Positions 10,301 to 25,300 of a stretch of DNA of 64,000 nt are shown piece by piece. A program made the translations under genes and the position numbers. The notes below the pieces were generated by a model that saw nothing but the letters and a program-made list of their open reading frames with translations, had not been told where the DNA came from and did not search any database. Origin of the DNA: Platycnemis pennipes. Lineage: Eukaryota > Arthropoda > Insecta > Odonata > Platycnemididae. Each line of letters starts with the position of its first letter. Within the stretch, counting starts at the first letter, position 1. The stretch spans positions 159,108,688-159,172,687 of the forward strand of contig OW121848.1 in assembly GCA_933228895.1 (NCBI GenBank), written 5' to 3'.

Positions 10301-13300
10301 ATGTATTGGTTTACAAGCTCAAATTCAATTTTAATAATTGCCAATTCACATTCTTTGTTACTACCTATCATCAATTCAAGTAAATTTCTGTGGAAGGAGG
10401 ATTTCATGAACCCTGTTCTTTTTCGTATTTCTAGGCTCACAAGGGCATGCTTCAAACTGCTCATTATGTTAAGCAGAAAATTGAGGAGAGTGGAGCTTTG
10501 AAACAGGCTTTTGATTCTTACCCACATTACAATCTTGTTGTTACAGGTTGGTTTATTTGATGATTTTTTCAAGATTTATTATCTGTATTAATTTACCCTT
10601 GTTTGCTTAATAGTTAAACTACTAGAGGTTTGTTAAATGGTGGGGGATTTGAACTAATTCTAACAATAGGTGGAGGTGTTATAATCGTGGGGGACTCTTT
10701 CTCTCCCTAAAATATCGGCTATTTCCCTTCACAATATCTATAATGGTATGGGTGAAATAAAGTGTACAATTTCACAGAATTGCACCATATGTATTCTTTT
10801 AAATGGTATAGTTTCCCTTACCTTCACCATGAAGTGATTCCACGTGGTCAAGCCTGATACGATCGACTTCAATCACCCAGGTTAGTTAGAAATAGGCACA
10901 ATAAGGATATGGTGTGTGTCCAATGAGGCTTCAGCTGAATTTGAACTTGAGACCTTTCCATTTTATAGCCTTATGATTTATCATTTGAGCTACGATACCA
11001 CACAAGACTATTTTGGCTTAAAAATATTGCACTGTTAGGTCCAAAGGCCTTCCAGATTTTTTTCAACACCAAATAGATTGACTAATGGAACTTGAGGTTC
11101 ATGGATACTTAAGGTATATAAATATAGGCTATGAAATATATATTGCTTGGTTTTAGGTGGACAAAAGCTCATATACATGTTTAGGAATTTTAATGGTCCT
11201 TATTACAATATTTATGAATGTTCTAGAACTTATGAACAATATGTATCATCATGTAGGTAGTAAGCTTACACTATGGTATCATTAATATGTGATTTTCAAT
11301 CACCATTTTGTTTTAAATTTTATCTGATTCACACAGTAGAGGGCAAAATATGATAACATTTCTTTTATCCATGAAAAATAAATGTCAGCATGAATCATGA
11401 ACTAATGCAAGGAAGGTTCACATGCCCTCACATGCTACGAATTTCTTCAATTTTCTTTTACAAAATTCATACTGATTATGAATATGAACTACATATATAT
11501 GAAGAGATGCATGCACTAACAGTGGAAGATCATCCAATGATATGACCATGCAAAAGAGGCCATAGTTCGACATGTAAAACTAATTTTTTTTACTAATCCT
11601 TTTATATGCATGATATGCAATATACATTTACACCCCCTGTAATGCACCTTTATGGTGGTTTGTAGATGGTGGTTTGTATATGAAGAGACACCATTAATTT
11701 GTATTTTTTTTACCCTCCTGCTCCCATTACTTACTGCTTGTCCAAATGTCTCTGGTGGGTTTGTATGCTTGATCGCATGTTTTTAATTGTGTTCCTATCT
11801 TGGTTCAATTTCTCATTGTTTGCCATCTCCCATCTTATAGAAATTATCGTGGTAATCCTCAAAGTTCAAGTTTCGAGTCTTCTAGTCAAAAATTCCTTTT
11901 GTGCCCAACACCTAATACATACTAATGCAAAATTTGGTTGCATTAATTTATATTCATCTCAGAAAAAAACCTGTGCCGTTTTTTTAAATTGGGTAATTTG
12001 GTTGATGTTAATCAAACGTAAAATATGTTTACTGAATTTAATATTTCATGAATTATAATGTGAAGTGTGTGGTATCTATTTGAATGCGAAATCATTTGCC
12101 TGCATTATATGTACCTATGCATGGATGGTTTTGCTTTATTAATCCTGTTTGTTGGATGACCCATTCACCTACCATGGTTTCTTCAACCTAGGTCATAGCC
12201 TCGGAGGGGGTGTGTCAGTGCTGCTAGCCCTGCTATTGAGACCTACCTATCCTGACCTCCGCTGCTATTCCTTTTCTCCTCCAGGTAAGGCCAACCCAAA
12301 TATTATGTTATTGATCTGCAAATTGAAATTGAAACTCAAGTGTCCATTTCTATTTCTTTCATTATCAACAGAATTTGTATCTGATTACAAGCATGTGTCT
12401 ATCGAAAAAAGCATGAAAAAAATACTTAAGCCAATGTTGTGTGTTCTGTTCTTTGATTTGCCTGATTTTCTCAGCTGGGCTGCTGACGAGGGAGGCAGCA
12501 CGTTACACTGAGAGATTTGTGCTCTCCGTGGGCCTGGGGCATGACCTGGTCATGCGTCTGGGTGTGGACACCATTGAAAATCTGAGAACAAGATTGTTGG
12601 ACACATTATACAAGTGCGCCATGCCTAAGGTGAGAGTAACAACTATTCTAGTGTAGTAGCACATCTGTAGAAAGTTATTACGATAAATTTTAAGTTTCAG
12701 AATGCTGATAAATTGTGGTCAGCTAAGAATGGCTAACCTTCTAGTAAAAAAATAAGAAACCTTAAAATTATTTTTGGCATGTGTAGGACTTATAGAGCAA
12801 AAATCTACATCAATTATGTGCATTAACACCATGATTTTGCACTCAATTCTTTGCTTTATTTGCTTTGAATCTAGGATTTTCAATTAGCCTTATTTATCAT
12901 CGTTCTTAAATTTAACATAATGCACATTATCAATCACAATAAAAAATAAAATGTTCAGTAGTATCTTTCAATGAATCATAAGAACCCATTGAAAGATTAG
13001 GTGTGGTAGTCATGAATTTCATCCAAAGGACTTTCCTATTCCAGTACCGCATTATTCTAAGTGGTCTCTTGTATACAATCATGGGCATCCCTTCAAAGGC
13101 TCTGAGAGATTCTGTGTGGAAGATAGATCAAGAAGCAGATGACAAAATGGAGGCAAAAAAGTCATCAATGAAAGCCATTCCTGGGAAGCACATTCCTTTC
13201 CCATGTTTATATGGACCCCCAATATCCCCTGTAAGTACAAGCAGAATTTAATTAAAGGATTAGTTATGGCATTAACTTCATTCACAAATTTTGAATTGCA

Positions 13301-16300
13301 TGGATCCATTTTTAAAATTAAAATACACGCATTCCATATGATTTGTTTGTAGGTAATTCAAATGTCCACATGAATGGGTTTCAGCAAGTTAAAAGTACCT
13401 ACCGGGTAAAAGTATTTTTGAGGATTTAAATGTCTCATGATCCACATTACAAATGGAGAAAATAGAGAATGTGTGTGTGGAATGCTGATGACAATAAATG
13501 AAGCCTTGATAATGCATGCATTGTTGTCCCATTTTATTCCTAAAGATAGGTGTTATTACCTATTTTAAAATACCTACTGCTAAAATAGTCACATTTGTCA
13601 CAATAGTCACTATCGTTGACGATATTAGAGCACGATCACTTTTGTCGCCCGTATTTATTATGCATTAAGGATTGTCCTAAATATACCTTTATTTCCTATT
13701 TAGGAAGCGTCTGTTCTGGACAGAGACATTGGAAAAAGACGTTTTTCCCAGCAGCGACTCTATTCTCCAGGACGAATATTGCATTTAATGTACAAAAAGA
13801 GAAGTCAGGATGAAAAGAATGCCGGAAGGTAAGAGAAGATCTTCCCAATTTTAAGTTCTTTATCGTTCTTTTGTTCTCTTTCCAGTAATCTATTGTATTT
13901 ATGGGCCATCACCAGATACATATGGAATTCAAATATAATTCTTATTTTTCTCAAGTGAGGAGCCTAAAATCACCAATTGTTGACTGAAAGTCAGCATACC
14001 AATTGCAGATCCAAAAAATACTCTTTTTACTTGCATTTCATGGCTGTTTATCCTAATTTTTTTCAGTTACCTTCACCTGCCATGGTATTTGTCTGTTTAA
14101 CTTGGGTAGAGTTTTCCACCAATCATGCTTTTTTATTGTGAGTCATTACTTAAGAGCTGTGAATTTCTGTATAATGATTGGCCTTCTTTTTCAAGTATCA
14201 CACCCTCTCTTTGAAGTTTTATTCACTATCATTCATGCAACCAAATCTGCATGAGTATACATTTATCAAATTCTGAGGGAATGCCATTAAGAAGTTGAAG
14301 TACATAGGTATTTAAAAGTAGATGCTCATTTTGATTTACTCTACATGCAAAATTTACTGGTCGAAATCAATGAAATGATTTCCAATAATGATATTCCATG
14401 GCTCCTCATATTCTTTTTTAAAAATGTTTGACCATGAGAAAAAACTTGCTCAATAGTAATGCCGTAAACTTGCAATATTAGGTAAGAATTTCTAAAGTAT
14501 ATTTCACTGTATACAGTTCTACACCATGCCTATGTTTTGACAATGCTTATTAAATTTGCAGTGTTAAATCTCTAATGAAATAATAATGATGCATAAATAT
14601 ATAATACTTCACATGGGGAAAATATAAAAATATGTAATACCTAGATCTCTCTTTGGACAAGTTACACATGTCAATGAGACCTTAGATCAGTGGTTCCCAA
14701 CCGGTGTGCCATGGCACTTCAGGGTGCTAGGAAAACACCCTAAGGGTGTCGCTAGGTTATTGAGTGAAAAAGAAAAATGTTTAGCAGGACCAACTTCTGA
14801 ATTGGTCACTCTCGCAGCTGACATACAGTACCCACATAGAACAAGTACTTCTCAGAGACGTCTCAAATGTCTCATGTTACCTCTCAGAGACATCTCCAAA
14901 GTACACCGAGATGTCTCAGAGAGAGCTGTCCTCTTGTTAGGCGTCTCTGAAACATCTTGTGAGATACCTCAGAGATGTCTCAGATACATCTCAAAACATC
15001 TCTCAAAGATCTCAAAATATCTTAGTGAGCTCTACGTCCTCTTTTTAGACATGTTGGAGATACCTTGGTGACAATATTGTAGAGGGAAGGGTAGTCTTAG
15101 AATAACGAATTTGGCTAATACAAAAAGTCACTCTATAATATCTTGCACGGGCGCACCTAGCACAAAGATAAAAAAATAGCATTTTCATTAAGAGTTAAAG
15201 TTAAGAGTTGAAGGATATCTTCTTTGTCACTTGATTTCAACTACGTACACTTTTATCCTAATCGGCCTACCATTCTAATTTTGATGACCTGAAGACAACC
15301 TACTTCATAAGACCACTGAATTTCTCTAACTCGTTGAGAGTACAAGTTGAGAGGCCATATGCTGTTTAGCATTAATTTGCATGTGACAATTAACTTCACT
15401 AAAAGATGCACATTGGGTATTTTGCACTCTTAAAACATTTACCCAATAACCTTTTTGTGGATAAAAATAAGCAAATTCTTTATAAATAAACATAGTAACT
15501 CATATTATTTCAACTATAGGAGAAATAAATAAGATTTTCCTCAATAATGTGCCAATCGCTGAGAAAAAATGTGAAATAATGCAGAAGAGAGTGACTGTAA
15601 CTGTGCTGCTAAACATGAAAACAACTTCGTGAGTTGTTCCGAAAAATATTGCATTCAAATAATAAGAAAGTAGTCATAATTGTATTAAAGCTGATATGGA
15701 GTGGAAGCAGAAAACACTGCTTCCATATCCGGTGCTAACCCATAGGTTATATTAGATTTACATACACCTAAGTCACGTGAAACATTTATCACAATCCATC
15801 ATATTCCACTTAAACAGTGTGTTTGTCTTCAATGATCTGTCAAGACGATCTAACACCGTTGATCTTTCTGGCTAGAATTATGCAATATGCTTCACAATGC
15901 GAATAAATGCCTTCACTTCCGATATGTTACTCAACCATAGGGCTAATTTTATCGTTGTCTTTATACAACTCTGTCTCACCAGACAAGGGTATGAAACAAA
16001 TACTTGAATTTACTATGGAAACATACCTAAGTATTTTTTTGGATTTAGAATAAAGCCCAATTAATTTATAGTCTGACGAAAACTTCACCAAAATTAGTGC
16101 ATAATGGCTCTTCTTACCATTTTTCCAGTGACAGTCGAATTAAACCATGTACAAATATCTTATGCGATATGAATATAAAATTTTGTAAGCACATAGCTTT
16201 TACCCATCTACTAACAGTGGTCTTCTTGAAAAAGCTGAAGTCTTACTGCATTCACAATCTCGCAAGTTTTTTTCGTAATTATTTCAGATATTGATTATTA

Positions 16301-19300
16301 TAATATTGATGGTCGCTAAATGCACCAATGAGAAAGCTTTTGCTTTGAAGGGTGTGTTAAAATTTTATAAAATTAAATCTGAGATTTTTTCAGTTACCAT
16401 ATCAAGGCTATTGCATTCCTTACCATACAATATCTTCCAAGAAAAGCATAAAAATTAACATAGATATTTTTCATATCATTTGTCAGTATCAAGTGGGTAT
16501 TTGACTTTTGAGCAGGCATTAAGTACAAACCTGTGTATATGTTGTCATCCTCAGAGAGTGTGAATGGATGAAATATCCTGCTATATGTTTGAAATGTTCA
16601 TCCTATTAGACTTTCCATTCTTTATCCCATTCCATTGACAATCTTTTCCCTCCTACCTTATGCACTGTGATTGAGATGCAGTTGTATTTCTTATATCATG
16701 TGACATTAGGATACTAATTAAAAACAAGTCACAGTGATAGAGCTTTTGCAGAGTACCTACTCAAGAGTCTATAGGGGTTAAGTATTATATAGATAGACAA
16801 GCATCTTTATTGGGGCTAGATTGAGACTTAAAGTTCCCTCTACCATCTAACCCCTATTATAGTAGTCATTATATATCTTTTATAGTAGCCATGAGGGCAG
16901 ATTAGCTTCAGTACCTAATGTAATTTGGCATGATTACTTTTAAATAGATATGGCTAGTGAAAAGTGCTTTATTGCTTGAATATTCCTTAATTTAGGCTCA
17001 AAATGCATTTATACTGCCCATCAGTATGTCTGTAATCTGAACCTGTGAGAATGTAGTTGCAAGCTCTGCATCAAACACTGACTGCATAGTTGGCCATTTA
17101 GAAAGGGGGTTCTACATTATGCCAATGTTTTGCATGGGTACCTTCTGGTGTGCAAATCAAACTTTATCTGTGTATCCTTCCCTTATCCACAACTTGTATT
17201 TATCACATTAGCAGGCCTTTCAAAGACTAGCAAAAGCTTAAATCTCAGGAATGAATTTAAATTGTGTGTATAACGTTGAGAGCTGTGTTTTTCTAGAAAG
17301 ATATATATTATTTAGGTAATTGGACATTTTATCCCTCAAGTGGAAAAAACTAAGCATTAACTCATTCATATTTTTAATCATTTTTCTTCCGTTTTTGGTG
17401 AAGATATTCATGAAACACTTTGTACCAGGTAAATATTAGGTACTTATTTTTCATTGGTATGAAAACTTGAATCAATATCATATGTTAAAGGAAGCGCACC
17501 TAATAGATATTTAAAAAATCTTTTATTTTGATATTTTGAGATCCAATTTTCTAATATCCTCAGAAAGAGCGAAATGATTGTGAAATTGTCTATTGTCTTA
17601 TTTGTCGTATAAAGTTTAAAATTCCTTCATAGTGAGATACCTAAAAATATTGGCAAAATACTCCGTCAACTTTGAAATATTATTGAAGATGTAGTCCAAC
17701 ATTGCATTGTACACATGCTGCAGCTATAAAGAAGTGTGGTACAGTATTGAAATGTCATATGCCTTTTTTATTTTATTGCATATTTAGAAAGCCTAATTGG
17801 GCATAGGACATGTCTGTTATGTGCTTTCATGGCTGAAGGTATGAAGATTCAGTGTAAGTGCTAGGAAGTCTCATCATTCACCTGTGGTGCATGTTTTTGA
17901 TGACTGCATAGAGCAACATCCTGGTATGCAAGTTTTTACAATATGTGCTTCTATTATCAAAATACAAATTATTTTCCCTAGGCTGTTGTATTACGTAGAA
18001 AGATAAATGAGAAATTCATGTTCCCCATGTCAGAATATTTCTCTGGAAGCTGTGAGGATCATCTACTCCGTAGACAGAACATAGATACTCAAGCACCAAG
18101 AAGTGCGGCATAGTTTTCAATATATTATAATTTAAAAAATCTTGAAACAGAAGTGACCGTAAGTCCTAAAATACATGGTATTTCCACAGCTGAGAAATAT
18201 GCCTTCAGCTTGGTCAGGTATCGTCTCAAATCCCACCGCCCAAGTGTTGAACAAGTTTCTTCAGAATTGCAATGTAGAATGGGGGCGTTTACTCGGAACC
18301 GAAATCGCAATTTTGTGCACAAAATCGTTAGATGGAAACGAAAAAAGAATTTTAGTGAAAAAATTAATCTTCTAACCACAACCATTTACTCATAAATCAA
18401 AAATTAAAATAAGCAAAAGGTGGCGCCCACCGAAAAAGCTGCTGTGATAACATTGACGTCATTTTCCTCCCGTCCTTGACTGCTGTTATGGGAAGGGGAG
18501 GGAGTGGAGGGGGGTTCTCGGAAGGTCTGTTCGCACAGATGCTGTCGCAATCGCTCCTATTGGCGGAGTCAGCTGTGTGTCCCCCCCTTTGCGATAAGGG
18601 GAAGTAGCTTCGCGGGCTCAGTTGTGATTGGACGAAGTCGTTTTCGTCAGAGGTTGCACCACACCCACTTTTCCGAAAGGGCTAAAAACATCAGTTGTTC
18701 GCCGCTTATAACTCGATAAATAATTGACGGACCAAAAAATGGAAAAATACGGGTCTTTTTACTGTACAAACTCTATCAGATTCGGCAATAAAAAAATATG
18801 ACCCCATTGGCCTCTGGTGGTTTACACATAATGAGATGTTGGACTTCACTTTGGGTTGAAGAAGGATCAGAAATGAACTCAGACTAATTTCTTCTAAACG
18901 TTTTGATTCAGCAGAAAACAACAGACTCAGTAGGCTATCAAGGAACAATCTGCCATTCGATTCAAATGATGGATCAACGAAATACTTGGGAAGAAGCATA
19001 TCAATCAGCAGCTTAAAATAAGACAAAAATTGCAGTAGGGTGCAACAGATTTTTTTTTATGTGGTGGAAAAAATATATAAACCTTTAATTAGGACATAAA
19101 ACATCCTTCATGGCAACCCTTTAATTTATATTTTATTTTAATCATTATCCTAAAAAAAACAATGAGAAATCAAGTCTTATTGACTCTAGCGGCAAATCGT
19201 TGTCACCGCTGGCATGAGTGGAGTGAATTACTTGTCTTACGATTCAAAAGTTTCCCTAACATTGAACGATCTCCCGATTATCTCCTCCCTTCCATTATTT

Positions 19301-22300
19301 TTTTTACTTCTAGATGAGAATCTCGGCATGGTCTACTTTCTGTCGACCCTTACATAAACCCTTTGGTTCCTTTTCTTTTTAACTCGAGAAAATAAGAATT
19401 GCATGGATCGACCTTTTAGGGATCACCGACTGCTGACTGTGTCGACTCTTCGGAGGAGGAGTCCCTCCCAGGTCGGGGCCTCATCCTGGCGGAAAGGCCT
19501 CCAATTAAAATGTTAATTGCTGATTAGTTGTCTCCGACAAGATGCCGGAGGTGAATTCCTCTTGCTTCGACTGCTGGGATCTAAGAGTCTACCTGAAGCG
19601 TGCCTCCATTTCTTTAGCGTCAGCGCTCTTAATTTTTTTTTAAATTACGGTCTAGTCTATTAGGCCTATTATTTTTGGTTGTGAAATCATTCAGCTAATG
19701 CGTCGAGGAAGCAAATAAAATTTGGTTCGAAATATTCAAAGCAACTACGGTCAAGGCCCGAAAGTGAAATTGCTGCCGGTGAAGACCTCTGTGGTTATAA
19801 GGCGGACATTGGCCTATTGAAAATATCTGGTTGCGTTACGCCGTAAAAGTCTGATGACATTTTGTTTTTCGCCACCGAGGACTGCTAATAAAAATCGGGA
19901 TTAAAAAAACTGCTAATAAAATTAGAGATTTCCGTTAAGTTTTTTCTAAGAACTTCCGAGCACATATATTGAGAACAGAGCAATGGACGCTCACTATAGC
20001 GAATTATCCCCGCAGGAACTTCAGACGATTGACTGCCAATTTTATTTCCTTAAATTTCGTTCGTGGCCTACAGCACGAAATTTTAATGGCCAAGGATATT
20101 ATACTTGATATGTTCATGCCGAATCTCAAAGGAACTCGCACTAAGTAACGTTTATCACCACAACCTTAATTCTCTACCGGATAATTCTCTTTGACAATTA
20201 CTCCTTTCGTTAGTATACAAGTAAAGCCGTCATCGCGTTATTTATTTAAAAATATTTTAAGATGTGAAGAAGAGAAAGATTCCATGCGACATGAAATCAT
20301 CGCCTGCCTTAGCATTTTCCGCCAACTCAACTGTGTCATTTATTACATTGTGTTTCAATGTTTCAATAGCATCCTTCTTTAGACTGCATCATTCCCTATG
20401 ATTACCTCCTACTATATGAATTCATGCTCAGAAAGTCTACGCAAAAGGATGCTACTCTCATCTACTCTTTTTCTATGTATCAATACTTCACCAGAAAAAC
20501 TGAGCCCATTCTTTTAATCATTGGCATCAATTTTAAGATAAAATATCATTCCATATCTTATCACTAGTGTTTTAAATAGCGTATGGAACCGACAGCCATT
20601 TCATTTCGTAGAATATTTATATTATATTTTATTTCTTCCAAAAAAACCTCTCACAATGGGAGTCTGATGATGATACGGTGAATGTTTCTCAAACAATCGT
20701 TCTCTCACGCAAAGCGTCGCAGAATATGATTTTTCCCTCATGATGCAGTGTAAGACGATTTGTCACCATCTTAAGCAAATCTGACTGCGCCAGCTGCACT
20801 TTTAATTTATGCCAAGCCACCATTCAGAACATGAATTCATACGTCAACGAACAAATTCATCCCCATCAAGCTTAAGCCCAACGGATCCACTTCTTACCAT
20901 TTACCTCACATTTAATCGACATCACAAACCCTAATAACACCTTTTTCATCATTTATAAGGGTTATTTACGAGAAAAACGACAAGATATGAGAGCACGTCA
21001 CGAGCCCATGTTTCAGCCACGCATAAGGAAATCGCAAAATATTAACATCACTAGCGACTCCAAGTAGACAGGAATCAGGCAGGAGAAATGACGATGGTAC
21101 TCAATTAATGCCACTGAATGCTAAAATTTACATAAAACGTCTAAAATATAACACACTACTCTACTAGAGCTCAGCTAAGACCTAGCAAATTTTGTACAAA
21201 TATGACCGTCACGGACGCTCCCAAGGTCACTATGTATCTTGGTATAACAAGCCAAACATTATTTGGCATTATTATAACACTTTATGGCATTAAATTTTTT
21301 TCACTTAATTTATATAATAACTATTCTTATGGTATGATCCTTTCGCTAATCTCGGCCCCTTGCAATAACTTTGGCCGAAACTCACTGTTATATAATAAAC
21401 CAGGGGCGTCTTTATTTTCCTTACGTAGAGAATTCATGGAAAAATAACTTAAAATATCATCACGTCCAAAATAATTATGCAGGTGGAATATTTTATTTTT
21501 GAAACACTATGCCCTATTTTTCGCGAGAAACTCCAGTCAGTTGTTCGCCAAAGTGTGCAAAAGAGAGAGTAAAAAAAAGCTGGCGACTCAGCAACTTGCC
21601 GTCACTGTCACCTTATAATGCACAAACTATCGTGTTATCAAAGCAAATTAAGTTAATTTTGTTAGTGTAATTTAATATGAAGAATCGAGACGCGGGAACT
21701 TGACGGATCTCCGTCGAATTCGACTTGGTTTAGTTTGGGGACCCTACGCTACGTTCCACCGTGCTCCAGGCTCCTGGAAATCCTCGCGGTTTGCATTAAA
21801 TATGTTTTATAATCAGAACACTACGATCAGGAAGGAGGCAAGTGGAACGGAATACTATCGGCGATGTCAAAATGCAGGAATTCAGTTTCTCGGTCTATTA
21901 ATGCTGCTATTCTCTAAAACCGAACATTGCAAGGAGTGGTGCTTTAACGATTCCTTTTGGTAGTTAATTATAATTATTTCTCCAATGAAAATTATTTTTT
22001 ATTAAAATATTGTAAAAATAGCGTTTTTAACATTCAAATTACACTTAATTACATATCATAGAGAGAACAGTTCTCAAAGTTGTTCAGTCTATTGCCACTC
22101 TGATTTATGAAAGCCATGATGTGGCTCTGTAAACGGGCATGCATTTTCAGCCAGCAAGTAATTGGGTCAATTGTTCATCAAATATTTATCTATGGATTGA
22201 ATTAATAAGATCACCTATTCTCCTGATTTATAAACATTTTAGTCCAACGACATTTGATTAAGCAAACTCACAAGGCTTTCTCTCTCCCTCTATTGATTTA

Positions 22301-25300
22301 AATTTCGCAGGGAATTCGGTATCCACGAAATTAAATTCATCGCATTATGAGGCCCGGCCATTGCGCCAATTCCTATAACTTTCACGGAGTCGAACACGTT
22401 TGCAGTTCCATCAATGAACTCGAGGTGGCGTGCAGAGGTACTGTTTGTTTTGCATTAAATATTTAATCTGAAAGTTATTGCCTCGGAAAAATTCGGGCGA
22501 GGGAAAATTCAGTTCGGATTTCGTGCAATTTATTCCTCACCAGTCCAGCAATGTTCCAATGGAATAAATAACCCATTTCCACGACTTTCTATTGCGAAAT
22601 GAACGAAACCAATAAATTCTGGGCGTACGTATTTTATCCTAAATTTAACTGCCGCGCAGAGACGATTAATCAAAGCATGCTAATGGAATGTCCTTTCCGC
22701 TCAAGAGATCTTGGTGTTTTATTTGCTCCGGTGGATGCAGGTTGTTTAATACGTTTCCATGACGCCTATTTTTCCAACTCAGTGGAAGCCAATCTGAAGG
22801 AAGCGAAATCCTCTTGCAGTCAGCCAGTCCTGACAGAGGGATCAGCTCCGGCGCTTCATGGATCACTCGCTATTTTTAATTTCGTTTGAGGCGAAATATA
22901 GCTGTCGGTGGACGGAGGGTGGAGGAGAAGAAGAGGGGTGGGAGAGGGGGGGGCGCCCAATGAAACCTGCCCAGCAGTTAGTTTCGAGTAATCGAAAAGC
23001 ACTTTTGCGGCGAAATTTAATCCACTCTTAGTAATTGAGAGCCGCTCGCCTCGACCTGGAAGAAAATATAAAGGTGGTGCCGGTGAAAAAATTATTCCTC
23101 CCTCAAATTACGCGGTGGATTTGATCCGTGGGCGAGGGAGGCTTGCTGTGAAAGGGAGGGCCTTCTTGGTCTTTGGGGCCCAGCGGAGGAAGGTGGGGGC
23201 GGCTGTCCCAGGCATCATTCCTCATTTCTACCTGCCCCCCCCTCCCCTCCTTTCCCCTTCCATTTTCCCCTCCCCCACCCCTTGCAGCCTCGATCGCCGC
23301 CATCATACGAGTCAGTGGGCCAAAAAAAATACGTCAGGGCGAAATAATCGACTCAAAATGTCCATCTGAAACTGAAAATCGCTTGAAAGGCTGCTGCGAG
23401 GGAAGGGGTTGATTCGTGGGTGCGAGGGTGGAGGCGACAGCCCAGCCCCTCACCCCCACAGGGAGGGGGGGGGGTGCCGTCAATCATTGGCACCCCCTCC
23501 AACTTCTTAATCCATCCCGACTCCAAAAGTGTCCGAAAACGTTGCTTCCTGTTCCTTCCAGGAATTCCATGAGCTTTCATTTCTCCTGCTCTTTCCAAAA
23601 CCTCTTCTTTCGTTATTCCCTTCAGCCATTTCATCGTCATCGTTCGTGTGCGGCAAGACGTTTCGAATGCTTCCTCTTTAGCCTTATCAGCGGCTGTATT
23701 TCTCATCCTTTGCGACTCTCCTCCAATTAAGGATCCTGGGTCATGTTCAATGAGGCGGTTCCTCGCAAGATGGATCCCGTCGGGAACGCTGGTGTTGGTT
23801 TGCTTTGGGAGATACGCCCCACTTAACCCTAATCTTCGCTATTCATTCCAAAAGCACTCTCCTTTCCTCACTTTCTATCTCCAAATCAATTGCCTTAAAT
23901 GCCATTTTAATATCCAGTCGTAAGTGTGAGAAATAGCAGTATGAAAAAGCCGCAGATGCTCAAGTCTTTACGACGCCGTGGCCGAGTCACTGTGGGATTC
24001 GATGTTGGAGTAAGAGCGGTGGAAGACATACATCTCCCTTTGGAAACTACTACATGATTGCCATGCCACCACCAGCATAATTCAATAAGTCAGAGTCAAC
24101 GAGGAAAATTTAGCATGCTAATTCGTCACTCTATACAGAGCGATTACTCTGGATTTTTATGGGTGGACCATGTGCATGTGCACTGAAGTAAATTGATTTG
24201 CTAAGGGATGATTGATATTTTGTGATTTCTTTGTTATACTGCAAAATGCCATCGTTTGTGCTCCTCTCTTGCCCTAAAATATTCTCAAAATTAAAATAGT
24301 TTGGTATGTGTGATTAGTGTGAAAACAAAGAAAAATTAAGTTTATCGTTAATTTTGCTCATCAGGGTTCTTGTTCTTTTAATATTTAATATACATATATT
24401 CTACAGCGTGCGAGTTAATTTACATGAATACTTTAGCTTATATAGTCACGGATATAGGTAGACAACATTTGTAGTGCTGGAGAAACACAAAACGGATTTA
24501 ATTGTGCTGATAATCGAATTTCATTTATAGTGCATTTATTTATATTTTTATTAGCGAGATAAGTAGCATTTATATTTAAAATTATGTTATAATTATATTC
24601 CTCTCTAATTTAGACGCATTGAATTGCAACATTCGAGTATATTATATATGAAAATATATCGTGCCTTTTAAATATCTATGCCAGAGGATAATGTTGTAGA
24701 ATAGAACATAGCTGTGGTAAATATGTTTTTTCGGAAAGTGGTATTTTGCGACTAGTGATTTGTAGGAAACTATAAATAGGAGGAGAAAAGGTACATAAGA
24801 TGATAAATGAATTGTTTTCTTCCTATATTTTCGGCAGTAGTCACTTAATCATGTTTCCTCTTTGTAGTTCTTTAAGAGATCCCTGTCTGGTTAGGTTCAT
24901 CGGTGCATTGGCATTGGAAGGGGCTTCACGGGGAAAACACACGCGTTTGTCTTACCCGCTCTTGCGAACCCCCTGATCTTTTGGTGGACGACTTCATTAT
25001 TTTCAATGGAGTTTATTAATTAAGGGGGTTGATCCGAAAAGTGAAAGTCCTGTTATTTTTTTATATTTTCAGCACTTATAGAACCAAAGTTCTTCTATCT
25101 GATAAAGTAAAGATAATTATACCAACCCATACTCCTTTTTGCACAAATTGCATTTGAAATTACATACGATTAACGGCGAGAATGACCATCACATGGGAAT
25201 ATGATGTTTAAAAATACCGTAGTGACATGTAATTTTTGCAAAAACTGATTTTATGCGTAATTTCACAAGAAATAAAATGACACGAAATAAAGGAATCAGC

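Noticed and set aside
18153..18719. Several short frames across MITE copy B, with counterparts in copies D and E
   Set aside because: They recur only because the repeat recurs, are not conserved in frame among copies, and match no transposase.
21700..22889. Frames of 87 and 96 codons in the giant intron
   Set aside because: No recognised motif, no splice context, and lengths expected by chance in 64 kb.
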